Positions 1 through 9,159 of a DNA stretch of 64,000 nt are shown one piece after another; position 1 is the first letter of the stretch, and every line of letters starts with the position of its first letter. The position numbers and the translations under genes were made by a program. The notes under the pieces were generated by a model that was not told the origin of the DNA, did not search any database, and saw only the letters and a program-made list of their open reading frames with translations. This stretch comes from Lewinellaceae bacterium (GTDB taxonomy: Bacteria > Bacteroidota > Bacteroidia > Chitinophagales > Saprospiraceae). Where the stretch lies: positions 16,001 through 80,000 of the forward strand of contig JACJYI010000006.1 in NCBI GenBank assembly GCA_020636225.1. The letters are read 5' to 3'.

Positions 1-1
1 C

Positions 2-958
2 GAGATGCAGAATCCGTTAGAGCAGATCTCGCCCCGCCTGTCGGTATCCTATGCCATCACCGATCGTCTGTCCATCAATGCCAATTCGGGACGATTCTAT
101 CAACTGCCCCCGTACACGGTACTGGGCTATCAGGAGGGAGGCCGGCTGATCAACCGGGAGAATGGCATCGAGTTCATCCGGGCTGACCATTTCGTGGCCG
201 GGCTGGCCTACAATACCGCCACCAGCTCCAAGATATCCATCGAAGCCTATTACAAATCCTATTCCGACTATCCGTTCCTGTTGCGGGACAGTCTGACCCT
301 GGCCAACCTGGGCGGCGATTTCGGAGTGGTCGGCAACGAACCCGCCATTTCGCGCAGTGCGGGCAGGACGTATGGCGTTGAGGTGTTGTTCCAGCAACGG
401 CTCTTCAAGGGATTTTACGGGATCGCCGCCTATACACTGGGCTGGAGCGAGTTTGAGGACAAAGATGGACGGTTCGTTCCCTCCTCCTGGGATGCCCGCC
501 ATATTGTCAACCTGACCCTGGGTAAACGGTTCGGCCGGAACTGGGAGGCGGGGATCAACTGGCGCTTTCAGACCGGATTGCCCTTCACCCCATTCGCCAG
601 CACCTCCAACCTCGCCCAGAACTGGGATGTGACCGGTCGGGGGATTCCTGACTACAGTCAATTGAATACCCAGCGCACCTCGGTGGTGAACGGCCTGGAT
701 ATCCGCATTGACAAGAAGTGGTTCTTCCCCCGGTGGAGCCTGAACGTCTATCTGGACATCGAGAATGTGACGGCGAATGCCGTCGGTCTGCCCCAGCTGA
801 TCCTGGATCGGCCCTTGGACGAGAACAATCGACCGGTGGGCGGACCGGTGGTCATCAATCCCAATGACCCGCCCGAACAGCAACGCTATGCCCTCAAGGA
901 GATCAATGATGCCACGGGCACGCGAATTCCCAGCATCGGTGTCATGGTAGAATGGTAA
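2..958 (+). CDS. TonB-dependent receptor, C-terminal beta-barrel part (5' end outside window)
   Basis: The reading frame is open to the left edge, so only the last ~318 residues are visible. They show alternating aromatic/polar beta-strands typical of an outer-membrane barrel: stretches such as YGVEVLFQQRLFKGFYG, a WDARHIVNLTLGKRF strand, and a DIRIDKKWFF-to-LDIENV pair near the end, the latter a frequent feature of TonB receptors. The protein ends in an aromatic residue (VEW), as expected of a BamA-recognised last strand. Known for the family: energised uptake of siderophores, vitamins or oligosaccharides across the outer membrane. The substrate cannot be read from this part because the plug and carboxypeptidase-like domains are missing. 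A TonB-domain protein follows 30 bp downstream, which supports the call. Confidence 0.75.
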   Translation, partial: EMQNPLEQISPRLSVSYAITDRLSINANSGRFYQLPPYTVLGYQEGGRLINRENGIEFIRADHFVAGLAYNTATSSKISIEAYYKSYSDYPFLLRDSLTLANLGGDFGVVGNEPAISRSAGRTYGVEVLFQQRLFKGFYGIAAYTLGWSEFEDKDGRFVPSSWDARHIVNLTLGKRFGRNWEAGINWRFQTGLPFTPFASTSNLAQNWDVTGRGIPDYSQLNTQRTSVVNGLDIRIDKKWFFPRWSLNVYLDIENVTANAVGLPQLILDRPLDENNRPVGGPVVINPNDPPEQQRYALKEINDATGTRIPSIGVMVEW

Positions 959-988
959 GAAGGTCGTAGTTTTGGACAAATTGACGAT

Positions 989-1438
989 ATGAAACTACCA
1001 GCTGCGATCCTGACCATACTATTCCTTCTCACCGGACTATCCTTTGCAACCGCTCAGGATCATACCCTGACCGATGACTGGACTGATCTGGACCTGACAG
1101 AATTCTATTCCACGAATGGAGATCAGCTTGTGGCTGTGCAATTGGATGAAACCCCACGGTTTCACCGGCAGGCTGTGATGACGGCTTTCAAGGAGATGCG
1201 GTACCCGTCCATCGCCAGGCAAAAGGGGATCGAAGGCACAGTGAAGATCCGGGTAAGCCTGGATGAACGCGGCCAGTATATCCGGGCAGTACCTGTATCC
1301 ACGATCGGTGCCGGATGTGATGAAGAAGCCCTCTATAGTGTGCAGCGCATTATCCGTGCAGGTGTCACACCGGCCATCCTGGGTGGGCAGCCCACGGCCA
1401 TTACCTTTGATATTCCTGTGAAGTTTTCCTTTCACTAG
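989..1438 (+). CDS. Secreted TonB C-terminal-domain protein
   Basis: A 149-residue protein with an N-terminal signal peptide (hydrophobic ILTILFLLTGLSFATA, cleavage after about residue 22) and a TonB_C-like domain over residues 65-149. The domain shows YPSIARQKGIEGTVKIRVSLD, then a CDEEALYSVQRI helix and a final ITFDIPVKFSF strand. Unlike classical TonB it has no long proline-rich spacer and no retained transmembrane anchor, so it probably acts in the periplasm rather than as an energy transducer. It starts 30 bp after the TonB receptor and is likely cotranscribed. Bacteroidota carry many such short TonB_C proteins of unknown role. Confidence 0.75.
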   Translation: MKLPAAILTILFLLTGLSFATAQDHTLTDDWTDLDLTEFYSTNGDQLVAVQLDETPRFHRQAVMTAFKEMRYPSIARQKGIEGTVKIRVSLDERGQYIRAVPVSTIGAGCDEEALYSVQRIIRAGVTPAILGGQPTAITFDIPVKFSFH

Positions 1439-1552
1439 CGACTCGCTATTTACCGCCTCCCTTTGGTTGCGTGCATCTGACATGAGCGGTTCAGCAGACG
1501 GATCTGAGTAGTCTGACTGACAGGAAGGAGTGCTTTCTTCTGAGGCTAAAGT

Positions 1553-2152
1553 CTAACGCCAGGAAAAGGATTGGATGATCCCCGTCAGATCTTCCCGGAC
1601 GTATTCAGTGACCGGACGCAGGGAATCGGGATTGGGTCGGCTGTTGAAATACAGGCTACCCCTGAAGAAATGCCGGACACTGTCCGTCAGGAAGAATTGG
1701 AAGGGAGAAGCACTTGGTCCCTCCATATTGAAGGCCATTCCCGAGGTTCCATTAGGCAGGATGATCTTGAAATCCTCAATGTAACTGGCTCGCTTGTTCT
1801 GTTCGTTGGCCAGTTTGAAGGCATCCTGGACAAGTTGCTGAAACTGGGTATAACTGGAAAACGAGGTATACGTGCAATGGACATCGGCATTGAACTGGTC
1901 GGATCGCAGGTTGAACCAGCAGGGATTATCGATGAACTCGTCGAAGTAGGTACTGTCCCGCATCAGGGTAAAATAGTCGGGAAAAGAAAAGGTAAACGGA
2001 CAATCCGGTTGATCATAGGTGGTCAGATGGCGCTCCGGATAGATCACTCTGGGGTAGGCGCGGGGACGAGGACTGATGTCTCCCTGGTTGGAACAACCCG
2101 CCAGAAAGAGCAGGAACAGGCATGTCTTGAGTACGAGACGCAGGTTGATCAT
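1553..2152 (-). CDS. gldD: Gliding motility lipoprotein GldD
   Basis: A 199-residue lipoprotein with lipobox LFLAGC (Cys20). Its family pattern is characteristic: PRPRAYPRVIYPE, CPFTFSFPDY and NPCWFNL, then a D/H strand (ADVHCTYTSF), matching GldD of gliding Bacteroidota. GldD is required for gliding and chitin use in Flavobacterium johnsoniae, probably through the T9SS/gliding machinery; its biochemical role is not known. Its ATG overlaps the stop of gldE by 4 nt (ATGA), so translation is coupled. The order mutY-ssb-gldE-gldD is the one seen in other Bacteroidota, which strengthens the call. Confidence 0.9.
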   Translation of the reverse strand: MINLRLVLKTCLFLLFLAGCSNQGDISPRPRAYPRVIYPERHLTTYDQPDCPFTFSFPDYFTLMRDSTYFDEFIDNPCWFNLRSDQFNADVHCTYTSFSSYTQFQQLVQDAFKLANEQNKRASYIEDFKIILPNGTSGMAFNMEGPSASPFQFFLTDSVRHFFRGSLYFNSRPNPDSLRPVTEYVREDLTGIIQSFSWR

Positions 2153-3558
2153 ACAGGTTCAGGTAAGGTCAGTTTGATCTCTTCCACACGGCGCTTGTTC
2201 ACCTTGGTGACCCGGAAGAAGAATCCATTGGTTTCGACGACGGTATCCCGGCGGGGGATCATGCCGGCCATTTCCAGGACCAGACCGGCCAGGGAGTCCG
2301 CATCGTTGCGCACATCATCGAATGTGGATGTATCCACACCAATGATCCGGCAGACATCATTGATCAGTGTCTTGCCATCGAACAGGTAGTTTCGTTCGTC
2401 CAGTTTCTGGTAATTGACCTCTTCCTCATCGTCAAATTCATCCTTGATCTCGCCGACGATCTCCTCCATGATATCTTCCAGGGTGACCAGTCCGGCAGTG
2501 CCGCCATATTCGTCAACCACGATGCCTATGTGACGCCGTTCTGTCTGGAATTCCTTCAACAGGTCATTGATCTTTTTCGATTCCGGCACGTAGAGTACTT
2601 CCGTCCTCACCAGGGGTTGCCATTCGAAATCCTCGGATTCCTGGAGATAATTGATCAGGTCCTTGGTGTAGATCACCCCCAGGATATGGTCGAGATCTTC
2701 CTCATAGACCGGAATGCGGGAGTACCCGGATTCACGAACGACATGGAGCAGCTCGGCAAAGGTGGCCTCCTGGTCGACCGATACGATGTCTGTCCTCGGG
2801 CGCATGATCTGCTTGGCCGTCACGTCAGCGAATTGGACGATCCGCTTCAGGATATCGACCTCTTTGACCGAGTGCTGGCCATCCGTCACCGTCAGTTCAA
2901 TGGCGCTGTTGATCTCTGTCGAACTGGGTCCTTCGTCCATACGGTGCCGGGCAAGTCGCTTTTCCAGGACATCCGTCCAGTTGACCATGATGGCGGTGAA
3001 TGGACGGAACAGCCTGGCCAGGATCAACAGGCTGCGCGACATGGTCCTGGCCAGAGGGATCACATTGAATCGCGCATAGATCTTGGGAAGGATCTCACCC
3101 ATCAGGACAAGGATCATGGTCACGCCAACCACGGACAGGCCGAAATGAAGTGCTCTGCCCAGACCATCGGGGGAAACGCCCAGATCACCCAGACTGAGGA
3201 GGATCCAATCAGCCCATCCGATACACGTGGCGATCGGGAGCAGGGAGCGAAGGATAAACTCCGAAACAACAATGATCGAAACGTTGACGAAATTATTGCT
3301 GATGAGGATGGTCGCCAGCAGGGTGGCGGGTTTATCCAGCAACTTCAGGATGCGATTGGCGCTGGCCGACCGCTCGTCCTTGAGTCCCTCCAGGTCAGTT
3401 ACCGTGATGGAAAAGAATGCCACTTCGGAGGAGGAGAGCAGCCCGGAACAGACCAGCAGGACCAGGAACAGGATCAGATTGATGATCACAACAGGATCCA
3501 TGCTCACGGACAAAAACATGCCGGCGATAGCAATTGCAGGGTCAGGATCACTTTCCAA
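2149..3558 (-). CDS. gldE: Gliding motility-associated CNNM/CorC-type membrane protein GldE
   Basis: A 469-residue protein with the CNNM/HlyC-CorC layout. An N-terminal DUF21 membrane domain (residues ~20-200) contains LSSSEVAFFSI and LMGEILPKIYA. A CBS pair follows (VKEVDILKRIVQFADVTAKQ, IMRPRTDIVSVD, SGYSRIPVYEEDLDHILGVI), then a CorC_HlyC domain (VDEYGGTAGLVTLEDIMEE, DEFDDEEE). In F. johnsoniae GldE can suppress some gldD mutants, and it lies beside gldD there as here. The annotated ATG gives a short hydrophilic lead; internal Mets at residues 14 or 20 (start 3501) would place the first membrane helix directly at the N-terminus and are good alternatives. The stop overlaps the gldD start. 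Confidence 0.88.
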   Translation of the reverse strand: MESDPDPAIAIAGMFLSVSMDPVVIINLILFLVLLVCSGLLSSSEVAFFSITVTDLEGLKDERSASANRILKLLDKPATLLATILISNNFVNVSIIVVSEFILRSLLPIATCIGWADWILLSLGDLGVSPDGLGRALHFGLSVVGVTMILVLMGEILPKIYARFNVIPLARTMSRSLLILARLFRPFTAIMVNWTDVLEKRLARHRMDEGPSSTEINSAIELTVTDGQHSVKEVDILKRIVQFADVTAKQIMRPRTDIVSVDQEATFAELLHVVRESGYSRIPVYEEDLDHILGVIYTKDLINYLQESEDFEWQPLVRTEVLYVPESKKINDLLKEFQTERRHIGIVVDEYGGTAGLVTLEDIMEEIVGEIKDEFDDEEEVNYQKLDERNYLFDGKTLINDVCRIIGVDTSTFDDVRNDADSLAGLVLEMAGMIPRRDTVVETNGFFFRVTKVNKRRVEEIKLTLPEPV

Positions 3559-3605
3559 GGACCAGATGTTTGGTGACCAATGTGCCGTCGGGGCAATTGC
3601 AGACC

Positions 3606-4046
3606 TTAGAAGGGGAGGTCATCGGAAGAATCTCCATGGTTCGGCTGGCTGTTCGGCTCGGCAGGTTCGCTGCTATGGCTCGGCGGAGCATCCTGCTCGG
3701 AAGGGAAATTGGTCCGTTCCGGATTCTTTTCCAGTGGCCGGACCACATATCCGACGATCTCGGTGATATATCGCTCGATGTTGTTTTGATCGGTATACTT
3801 CCGATGTGTAAGCTTGCCCTCGACATACACCAGCTTGCCTTTCTTGAGGTCGCGTTCGACGCGTTCGGCCAGTTGTCGCCAGACGACAACGTCATGCCAT
3901 TCAGTCTGGGTTTGCCATTCGCCGTTCTTGTCCTTGTACGATTCATTGGTCGCTACCGGAAACTTGGCGACGACAGCTCCGTTATCCAGGCGGCGTACTT
4001 CAGGGTCACGCCCCAGGTTACCAATGAGGGTCACTTTGTTGATCAT
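3606..4046 (-). CDS. ssb: Single-stranded DNA-binding protein
   Basis: A 146-residue protein. The OB fold (residues 1-105) begins MINKVTLIGNLGRDPEVRRL and includes WHDVVVWRQLAERVERDLKKG. A Pro/Ser-rich linker follows, then the acidic tip DDLPF, the peptide that recruits repair and replication partners. It binds and protects ssDNA in replication, recombination and repair. The ATG overlaps the mutY stop (ATGA), so the two DNA-maintenance genes are coupled, with gldE 47 bp downstream in the same direction. Confidence 0.95.
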   Translation of the reverse strand: MINKVTLIGNLGRDPEVRRLDNGAVVAKFPVATNESYKDKNGEWQTQTEWHDVVVWRQLAERVERDLKKGKLVYVEGKLTHRKYTDQNNIERYITEIVGYVVRPLEKNPERTNFPSEQDAPPSHSSEPAEPNSQPNHGDSSDDLPF

Positions 4047-5149
4047 GATGATGTGCGTTCAACAGGAAGATAAGAAGAATCCGATGAGAGGAACTCACGA
4101 ATGATCTTCGGAAGGGCAAAGGTAGTGAAGTTTGCACCATGAACGGGCACCCAATGGTCGGGTATTTCCAGCTCCTGTTCCGGGAGGACAAGCACGAATT
4201 GGGCGTGGATGCGCTGATGGCTCAACAGTTGGGTGTGCACAGAAAGAGGGCGCATGTCAACCCGGGATTCCTGGGGGTTCCAAGCATGGATGGTACGTGC
4301 CCAACGCTCCGGATCGTTCATTTCCTCCCTGCTGGAAGATTCGGCCGAGGGAAAGGTGAAGAGCTGGCGCCAGATATCATCCTGATCGCGCTGGATGAGA
4401 AAGGTACTCCCGCGGTGGACGACCACAAAGAAGGTAAAATAGCGATGCCGGACCGGAGCTTTCTTCTTTTTCAGGGGCAGCTGGTCCACTGTTCCACTCA
4501 GGTAGGCCTGACAGTCCCCGGCAAAGGGACATTCCCCGCAATCGGGATTCCGGGGTATACACTGCAGCGCACCAAAATCCATGATGGCCTGGTTGAAGGT
4601 GGCCGGGTCGTGATTCCCCAGCAGTCGGTCAGCCATTGACTGGAGTCGGTGCCTGGATTCAGGAAGATCAACAGGCGCGGTCATGCCGGTCAGGCGACTG
4701 AGGACACGGATGACATTCCCATCCAGGACGGCATGTCGTTTTCCGAAGGCAAAACTGGCGATGGCTGCCGCTGTGTAGGGACCGATTCCCGGCAGCTGGA
4801 GGAGTCCCTCATAGGTATCCGGAAATCGGCCTTCCAGCTGTTGGCTGACAATGGTCGCGGTTTTATGCAGATTCTGCGCCCGGTTGTAGTAGCCCAGGCC
4901 CTCCCAAAGCTTGAGGACCTGATCCAGAGGTGCCTGACTCAAATGGTGTACGGTGGGAAACGCTTCCAGGAAACGGAGGTAGTATGGAATGCCGGACGCC
5001 GCCCGGGTCTGCTGCAAGAGGATCTCTGATAGCCAGATCCGGTATGGATCCCGCTCTCCGCGCCAGGGGAGGGGGCGATCAATATCCCTGGACCATCGCT
5101 CCAGGCGTTGGGCAAACTGACGCGGTCGGATCGGATCCTGGTTGGGCAT
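4043..5149 (-). CDS. mutY: A/G-specific adenine DNA glycosylase MutY
   Basis: A 368-residue protein that removes adenine mispaired with 8-oxoguanine. Residue E42 in WLSEILLQQTR is the conserved catalytic glutamate. The helix-hairpin-helix is LPGIGPYTAAAIASFAFGK, and the catalytic aspartate lies in VLDGNVIRVLSR. The 4Fe-4S loop has the right Cys spacing (C-x6-C-x2-C-x5-C in CIPRNPDCGECPFAGDC). The C-terminal ~130 residues form the MutT-like domain that reads 8-oxoG (FFVVVHRGSTFLIQRDQ). All key residues are present, so it should be active. First gene of the mutY-ssb-gldE-gldD unit, preceded by the terminator of the upstream sigma-factor gene. Confidence 0.95.
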   Translation of the reverse strand: MPNQDPIRPRQFAQRLERWSRDIDRPLPWRGERDPYRIWLSEILLQQTRAASGIPYYLRFLEAFPTVHHLSQAPLDQVLKLWEGLGYYNRAQNLHKTATIVSQQLEGRFPDTYEGLLQLPGIGPYTAAAIASFAFGKRHAVLDGNVIRVLSRLTGMTAPVDLPESRHRLQSMADRLLGNHDPATFNQAIMDFGALQCIPRNPDCGECPFAGDCQAYLSGTVDQLPLKKKKAPVRHRYFTFFVVVHRGSTFLIQRDQDDIWRQLFTFPSAESSSREEMNDPERWARTIHAWNPQESRVDMRPLSVHTQLLSHQRIHAQFVLVLPEQELEIPDHWVPVHGANFTTFALPKIIREFLSSDSSYLPVERTSS

Positions 5150-5154
5150 GACAC

Positions 5155-5191
5155 AAAGAAAAGGAGGTGACGATGGATAACGTCACCTCCT
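5155..5191 (-). terminator. Intrinsic terminator after the sigma-factor gene
   Basis: A perfect 11-bp stem (5162-5172 pairing with 5181-5191) has an 8-nt loop and, read on the minus strand, is followed by TTTTCTTT. It sits between the sigma-factor stop and the mutY start, so it separates the two transcription units. The stem contains AGGAGGTGA, the complement of the usual 16S rRNA 3' tail. Confidence 0.8.
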
Positions 5192-5230
5192 GATAAAAAG
5201 TGGCTATGAGACTGAAAAGACTATGCGTGT

Positions 5231-5779
5231 TCAGGACAGGGTTTCTTCTTCATCCCCGTAGAGTTCCGCTAGGTCACTGTAACGACCCCGGACCATACTC
5301 TTCAACGCCTTGCGGGCAAAGAAGATGCGACTCTTCACGGTACCGAGAGGCAGTTCGAGAGCATCCGCGATCTCCTGGTACTTGTAGCCCTGGTAATGCA
5401 TCAGGAAGGGAACGCGAATACTGTCGTCCAGGCTGTCCAGCATACCATTGAGTTCTTTCATCATGATGTTGGACCCGGCATCATTGTGTACCTGGTTGGA
5501 TCCAGAGTTGATATAGAACTGGTTGTCGGTCGAATCAAACAAGGTGTTTGCCTTGACCTTCTTCCGATAATTGTTGATGAAGATGTTCTTCATGATCGTG
5601 AACAACCAGGCCTTGAAGTTGGTCCCTGGTCGAAACTTGTCCCGATTGGTCAGCGCGCGAAATGCCGTTTCCTGGAACAAGTCCCTGGCATCATCAACGT
5701 TCTTGGTCAGGTTATAAGCAAACGCCTGCAAGTAGTTGCTCATTTGATTGAACTGCTGATTAAACTCTATGGTCGACAT
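5231..5779 (-). CDS. ECF-type RNA polymerase sigma factor
   Basis: A 182-residue sigma-70 family protein. Region 2 (residues ~10-80) shows AFAYNLTKNVDDARDLFQET and FKAWLFTIMKNIFINNYRK. Region 4 (residues ~120-175) shows YQGYKYQEIADALELPLGTV, the helix-turn-helix that reads the -35-like element. There is no region 1 or 3, so it is of the ECF group. No anti-sigma gene is adjacent; the neighbours are unrelated. Closely similar stand-alone ECF factors are widespread in Bacteroidota. Its regulon cannot be deduced from this window. Confidence 0.9.
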   Translation of the reverse strand: MSTIEFNQQFNQMSNYLQAFAYNLTKNVDDARDLFQETAFRALTNRDKFRPGTNFKAWLFTIMKNIFINNYRKKVKANTLFDSTDNQFYINSGSNQVHNDAGSNIMMKELNGMLDSLDDSIRVPFLMHYQGYKYQEIADALELPLGTVKSRIFFARKALKSMVRGRYSDLAELYGDEEETLS

Positions 5780-5799
5780 ATCACCGTCTTTTGTTGAAC

Positions 5800-5807
5800 C
5801 AAATATA
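5800..5807 (-). promoter_or_regulatory. Bacteroidota -7 box for the sigma-factor gene
   Basis: On the minus strand the sequence reads TATATTTG, a match to the TAnnTTTG -7 element, 20 nt before the ATG at 5779. A T-rich tract (TTTTTTTG at about 5821-5828) lies upstream, but no TTTG sits at the canonical 19-nt distance. The rest of the 250-bp gap to 6028 is AT-rich with no further gene. Confidence 0.55.
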
Positions 5808-6028
5808 CATGAGATTTAAACAAAAAAAAGCCTTGATGGCAGATTATTTAGACAAAATCTAACACATTGCTCATAATTTGTTGATTATCAATAGCATTAG
5901 TCTTCCATTAGAAGTTGGTTAAGAAAATCTTAATTCAAAAATTTTTGAAAGATTGCCGTCTGGGCGACATTTCCCTGCGTTTCAGGGGGGTGAAACGGAG
6001 ATGATCAAGTCTTGTAGAGAATAGGAGA

Positions 6029-6820
6029 CTATTTACATAAAGGATTGATTCCCAATATGTATTTCTGCACAACACCGATGGATTGTGCTGTCTGGTCGCC
6101 CAGGAAGCCGGCAATATCCTCGTCCTTCAACAAAACGGCTGCCTGCCGGGTCAGCTCCCTGGCCACCGGCATATAGGACCAATGCCATTTCTCTTCTTCG
6201 TAACCGTCCGGACGTTCAGGACCCTTGGGGCTATAGGGCTGGCAGAAGCCATAGGTATGGGCATGCTGCTGGAGCCAGGTATAGATCTTCAGTCCTTCCC
6301 CGGAGGAAAACCACTCATTGTTCAGGTCATTGAGGTCGATATCCGTACCCCAGTGATGCCGGCTGGTGCCGGGCATGGAACTGAACCGCAGGATGCGCTT
6401 CGCCCGTTCGGTCGGGTCCGGCACATCGGTGGCCAGGTTGACTCCCCCCTCTACCAGAGTGGCTCCCGTCCATTTCTTTTCCCAGATCTGTTTCTGGCGG
6501 TCAAAGTTTCGGGTTGCCGAGATGATCTGCAGTCGGACTCCGTCCTGCTGGGCGGCTTCATACATCGATAGAAAGGCCTGATAGGCATCCTTTCGCATGA
6601 CCAATCCACTCTGGTTGGCATGCTCTGGTCGGATGATTGTAAAATCCGGATGTGTCGTGGGGTCGAATTTTCCTGTCAGATAGCTGACTGGCCAGGGTTC
6701 ATCGATCTTGGAAACCGGCACAGACCCGGTTTCTTCAGGAGCGGGTTGACTCCCCTGATCACATCCGAAGAACAGGAGGGTCGTCAGGAGGAAGGATGAG
6801 AGAAGCAGGTGCATATTCAT
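6029..6820 (-). CDS. VanY-like D-alanyl-D-alanine carboxypeptidase lipoprotein (M15 family)
   Basis: A 263-residue lipoprotein with lipobox LFFGC (Cys20). The M15B zinc peptidase signature is visible: QIISATRNFDRQKQIWE, then SRHHWGTDIDL (the SxHxxGxAxD-type motif supplying His and Asp ligands), and EEKWHWSY with the third zinc-binding His. These enzymes trim the terminal D-Ala of peptidoglycan stem peptides; lipidation would place it on a periplasmic membrane face. It is monocistronic or lightly linked to the DUF5682 gene 43 bp upstream on the same strand. No vancomycin-resistance genes are nearby, so cell-wall maturation is the likelier role. Confidence 0.85.
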   Translation of the reverse strand: MNMHLLLSSFLLTTLLFFGCDQGSQPAPEETGSVPVSKIDEPWPVSYLTGKFDPTTHPDFTIIRPEHANQSGLVMRKDAYQAFLSMYEAAQQDGVRLQIISATRNFDRQKQIWEKKWTGATLVEGGVNLATDVPDPTERAKRILRFSSMPGTSRHHWGTDIDLNDLNNEWFSSGEGLKIYTWLQQHAHTYGFCQPYSPKGPERPDGYEEEKWHWSYMPVARELTRQAAVLLKDEDIAGFLGDQTAQSIGVVQKYILGINPLCK

Positions 6821-6863
6821 GAGGTTCCATCAGAAAGGTACAAAGAGTCTCCAATCTGAATGG

Positions 6864-9080
6864 TCAACGAACAGGGTAGAGCCAATGGTGGAGAACAGGC
6901 AACAGGACATTCTGCTGTGCTTCACTCAGCTCTGGGCCAGGATGGATGTGCAAGGGTCTCTGCCGGGTGTCCCGGGCCAGGATCAGCGCGATCTGGCGCT
7001 TGGCTCCGGCACTATAGGCACCTACTGATTTCCGAAAGATGGGGAGGATCTCTGTAAAGGCTGCCTCATCGAGTTGCTGGATCCATTGATCGATCAGATG
7101 CCATAGGTCGGCCAGATGAATTAACAGGGTCTCTGAACCGGAGAGCAGGCCACTGCACCAATGTGAGGCGGTAAGGATATCATCGTGGTGACGGAGATGA
7201 TCCTGTAAACGGATCAGGATGGCCGGGTGTTCCAGACGGCCCTCTTCATAGACCAGGCGGGTGATGGCTCCCAGGACGAACGGGTGCCCGGATTCCTGGA
7301 GCAGGGATTCCAACAGGAAAGCATACAGCGAATCCAGTTCATCATGTTTGTCCAGGGTACGCAGGTCGAGGATGAATTGACGGACCTGCCCGGGCAGGGT
7401 CCGCGCCTGTTCATCACTGACACCCTGCATCATGGAAGGCAATCCGATGCGGATGCGGGTGATCAGTCGATCGATCAGGGTCATCAGGGAGGTATCATCC
7501 TGCCAGCTGTCCTGGTCGTACTGATATGCTGCGATCAAGGAGGATAGTGCCTGCATCAGGTCCAGGATATCCTGCTGCTCGGCGAATCGCTGATGGAGGA
7601 TGGTGGCCAGGTCAGAGGCTGTCCGGGGCAATTCGGCTTTCAGGCAACGGTGGATTCGGTCGGCGATCTCTGCCATTCGTTCCGTTTCCAGAGCGCGGTG
7701 TAACGCATAGGCATGACTGGCGTCACGGAGGGTCAGTCCCCACAGCCCGGCCTCCAGCAAACGCATGCCATAGATATGTTTCCATTGCAGGGTCCAGCTT
7801 TCACGCGATCTCCCTTTGGCCCGGTCACCTCTTACATGAAGCTTCCCCCAGGGCAGATCGAGCAGAATGAGGCGATGCAGCAGAACACTGGCCAGATGAT
7901 TCGTTGGTTTCCGCTGGTCGAGATCCAGCTGGACCTTGCCCGGTGTTTCCAGGGCCCTCGTCAAACGAGCCGACCGAACACATCGGTGAAAATCTTCCTG
8001 CAGGGGAGTCCGCGGTATGCTGGGCGGCACCTTTCCGATCCGGTCGCCGATCAGGTTCTTTTCCCGGATGATATCCAACCATTGTGCATTGCCATCCACC
8101 AGGACTGCACATGCCGATTCCTCCAATTCCTGGTATCCGGGCTGTTTCATGGAACGCAGGGTCGCCAGGGCTTCGGCCATCTCCACGGCCGCCGGTACTG
8201 AGGCGGGGGGGATGGGTAATCCTTTGGCCCGCAGCAACTGGGCCGTCCGGGTCATCCAGTGGATGGTCGCATGTTGGGGATGTTCAAACAGCAGGTCATA
8301 CCAGGCGGGACTGAGCACGCCGGCGCCGTAGCCACTGCGGTTGGCCAGATTGAAATAGGTCCACGGGACCCAGGTGGAAGCGGTGTTCCAGGCAGGCGGA
8401 CAGGATTCCAGGAGACGGGTATCTGTCTCTTTTCGGTGGAACTTAAGGTCCAGGGCCGGCACATGATAGGCTCCACAAACAACGGCGATCCGTTGATATC
8501 CCCGAAGTTGGTATTCCCGCATGGTCCTCCGCATCCAGGCTTCCCGCAGATGGGTGTCCGGATCTTCTGCCGGCTGAAGGTCCTCCCTCAGGGTGGCCAT
8601 CAATCGGGCGATGGAGGGAAAGAGATCCTCCTGACCGTGTTCCTGTTCGAAATAATACTCCCACCAGCGCTCGATGTCGGAATAGCCCATGGTCCGAGCG
8701 ACAAAGCTGAATGGATCACGTTGATCGCTCCGGATCGGGCTACCGGACAACTGGGCCTGGATTCCCCACGGCAGGTCCATGGCAATGACAGGGATTTGAT
8801 GGCCGGTGGCATATCGGGCCGCCAGCCATTCCGGGGAGAACCGGGCGAAAGGAAGGTGTGCAGCCTCGCCGGGATGATCAGGCCGGTAGATCAGGAGGGC
8901 AAGCGGAGGGATCAGTCCGGCATCCCCGATCAGGTCCAGACCTTGCTGGCCATCTGCCGGACACTCGACCAGCAGGCAATCCGGCTGAAAGGCCTGCAGG
9001 GCTTCCAGCAGGCGCCGGGATGACCCGGGGCCATGATGGCGAATGCCGTAAATACGAATGTCTTGTTCTTTGGAGGACAT
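6864..9080 (-). CDS. DUF5682 family protein (YehM-like), partner of a MoxR AAA ATPase
   Basis: A 738-residue cytoplasmic protein without signal or membrane segments. The N-terminal ~240 residues carry the DUF5682 hallmarks: IYGIRHHGPGSSRRLLEAL, DCLLVECPADGQ, a QIPVIAMDLPWG strand and VVCGAYHVPAL. The rest is a long helical region. The family (E. coli YehM as I recall it) is encoded beside a MoxR/YehL-type ATPase and usually with VWA and SWIM-zinc-finger proteins; its activity is unknown. Here the ATPase gene is 79 bp upstream on the same strand, but no VWA or SWIM gene is adjacent: downstream lies vanY and upstream an adhesin on the other strand. Confidence 0.75.
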   Translation of the reverse strand: MSSKEQDIRIYGIRHHGPGSSRRLLEALQAFQPDCLLVECPADGQQGLDLIGDAGLIPPLALLIYRPDHPGEAAHLPFARFSPEWLAARYATGHQIPVIAMDLPWGIQAQLSGSPIRSDQRDPFSFVARTMGYSDIERWWEYYFEQEHGQEDLFPSIARLMATLREDLQPAEDPDTHLREAWMRRTMREYQLRGYQRIAVVCGAYHVPALDLKFHRKETDTRLLESCPPAWNTASTWVPWTYFNLANRSGYGAGVLSPAWYDLLFEHPQHATIHWMTRTAQLLRAKGLPIPPASVPAAVEMAEALATLRSMKQPGYQELEESACAVLVDGNAQWLDIIREKNLIGDRIGKVPPSIPRTPLQEDFHRCVRSARLTRALETPGKVQLDLDQRKPTNHLASVLLHRLILLDLPWGKLHVRGDRAKGRSRESWTLQWKHIYGMRLLEAGLWGLTLRDASHAYALHRALETERMAEIADRIHRCLKAELPRTASDLATILHQRFAEQQDILDLMQALSSLIAAYQYDQDSWQDDTSLMTLIDRLITRIRIGLPSMMQGVSDEQARTLPGQVRQFILDLRTLDKHDELDSLYAFLLESLLQESGHPFVLGAITRLVYEEGRLEHPAILIRLQDHLRHHDDILTASHWCSGLLSGSETLLIHLADLWHLIDQWIQQLDEAAFTEILPIFRKSVGAYSAGAKRQIALILARDTRQRPLHIHPGPELSEAQQNVLLPVLHHWLYPVR

Positions 9081-9159
9081 ATCCCGATGAGGATGAACAA
9101 TGATCAGATGTTGAGCCTGATGATGGACGGATCCAACTGCTGCCCGAATAACCCCCGGA

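Noticed and set aside
5980..5997. GTTTCA...TGAAAC hairpin upstream of the sigma-factor gene as a terminator for vanY
   Set aside because: The stem is only 6 bp and has no U-tract on the minus strand; evidence is too weak to list.
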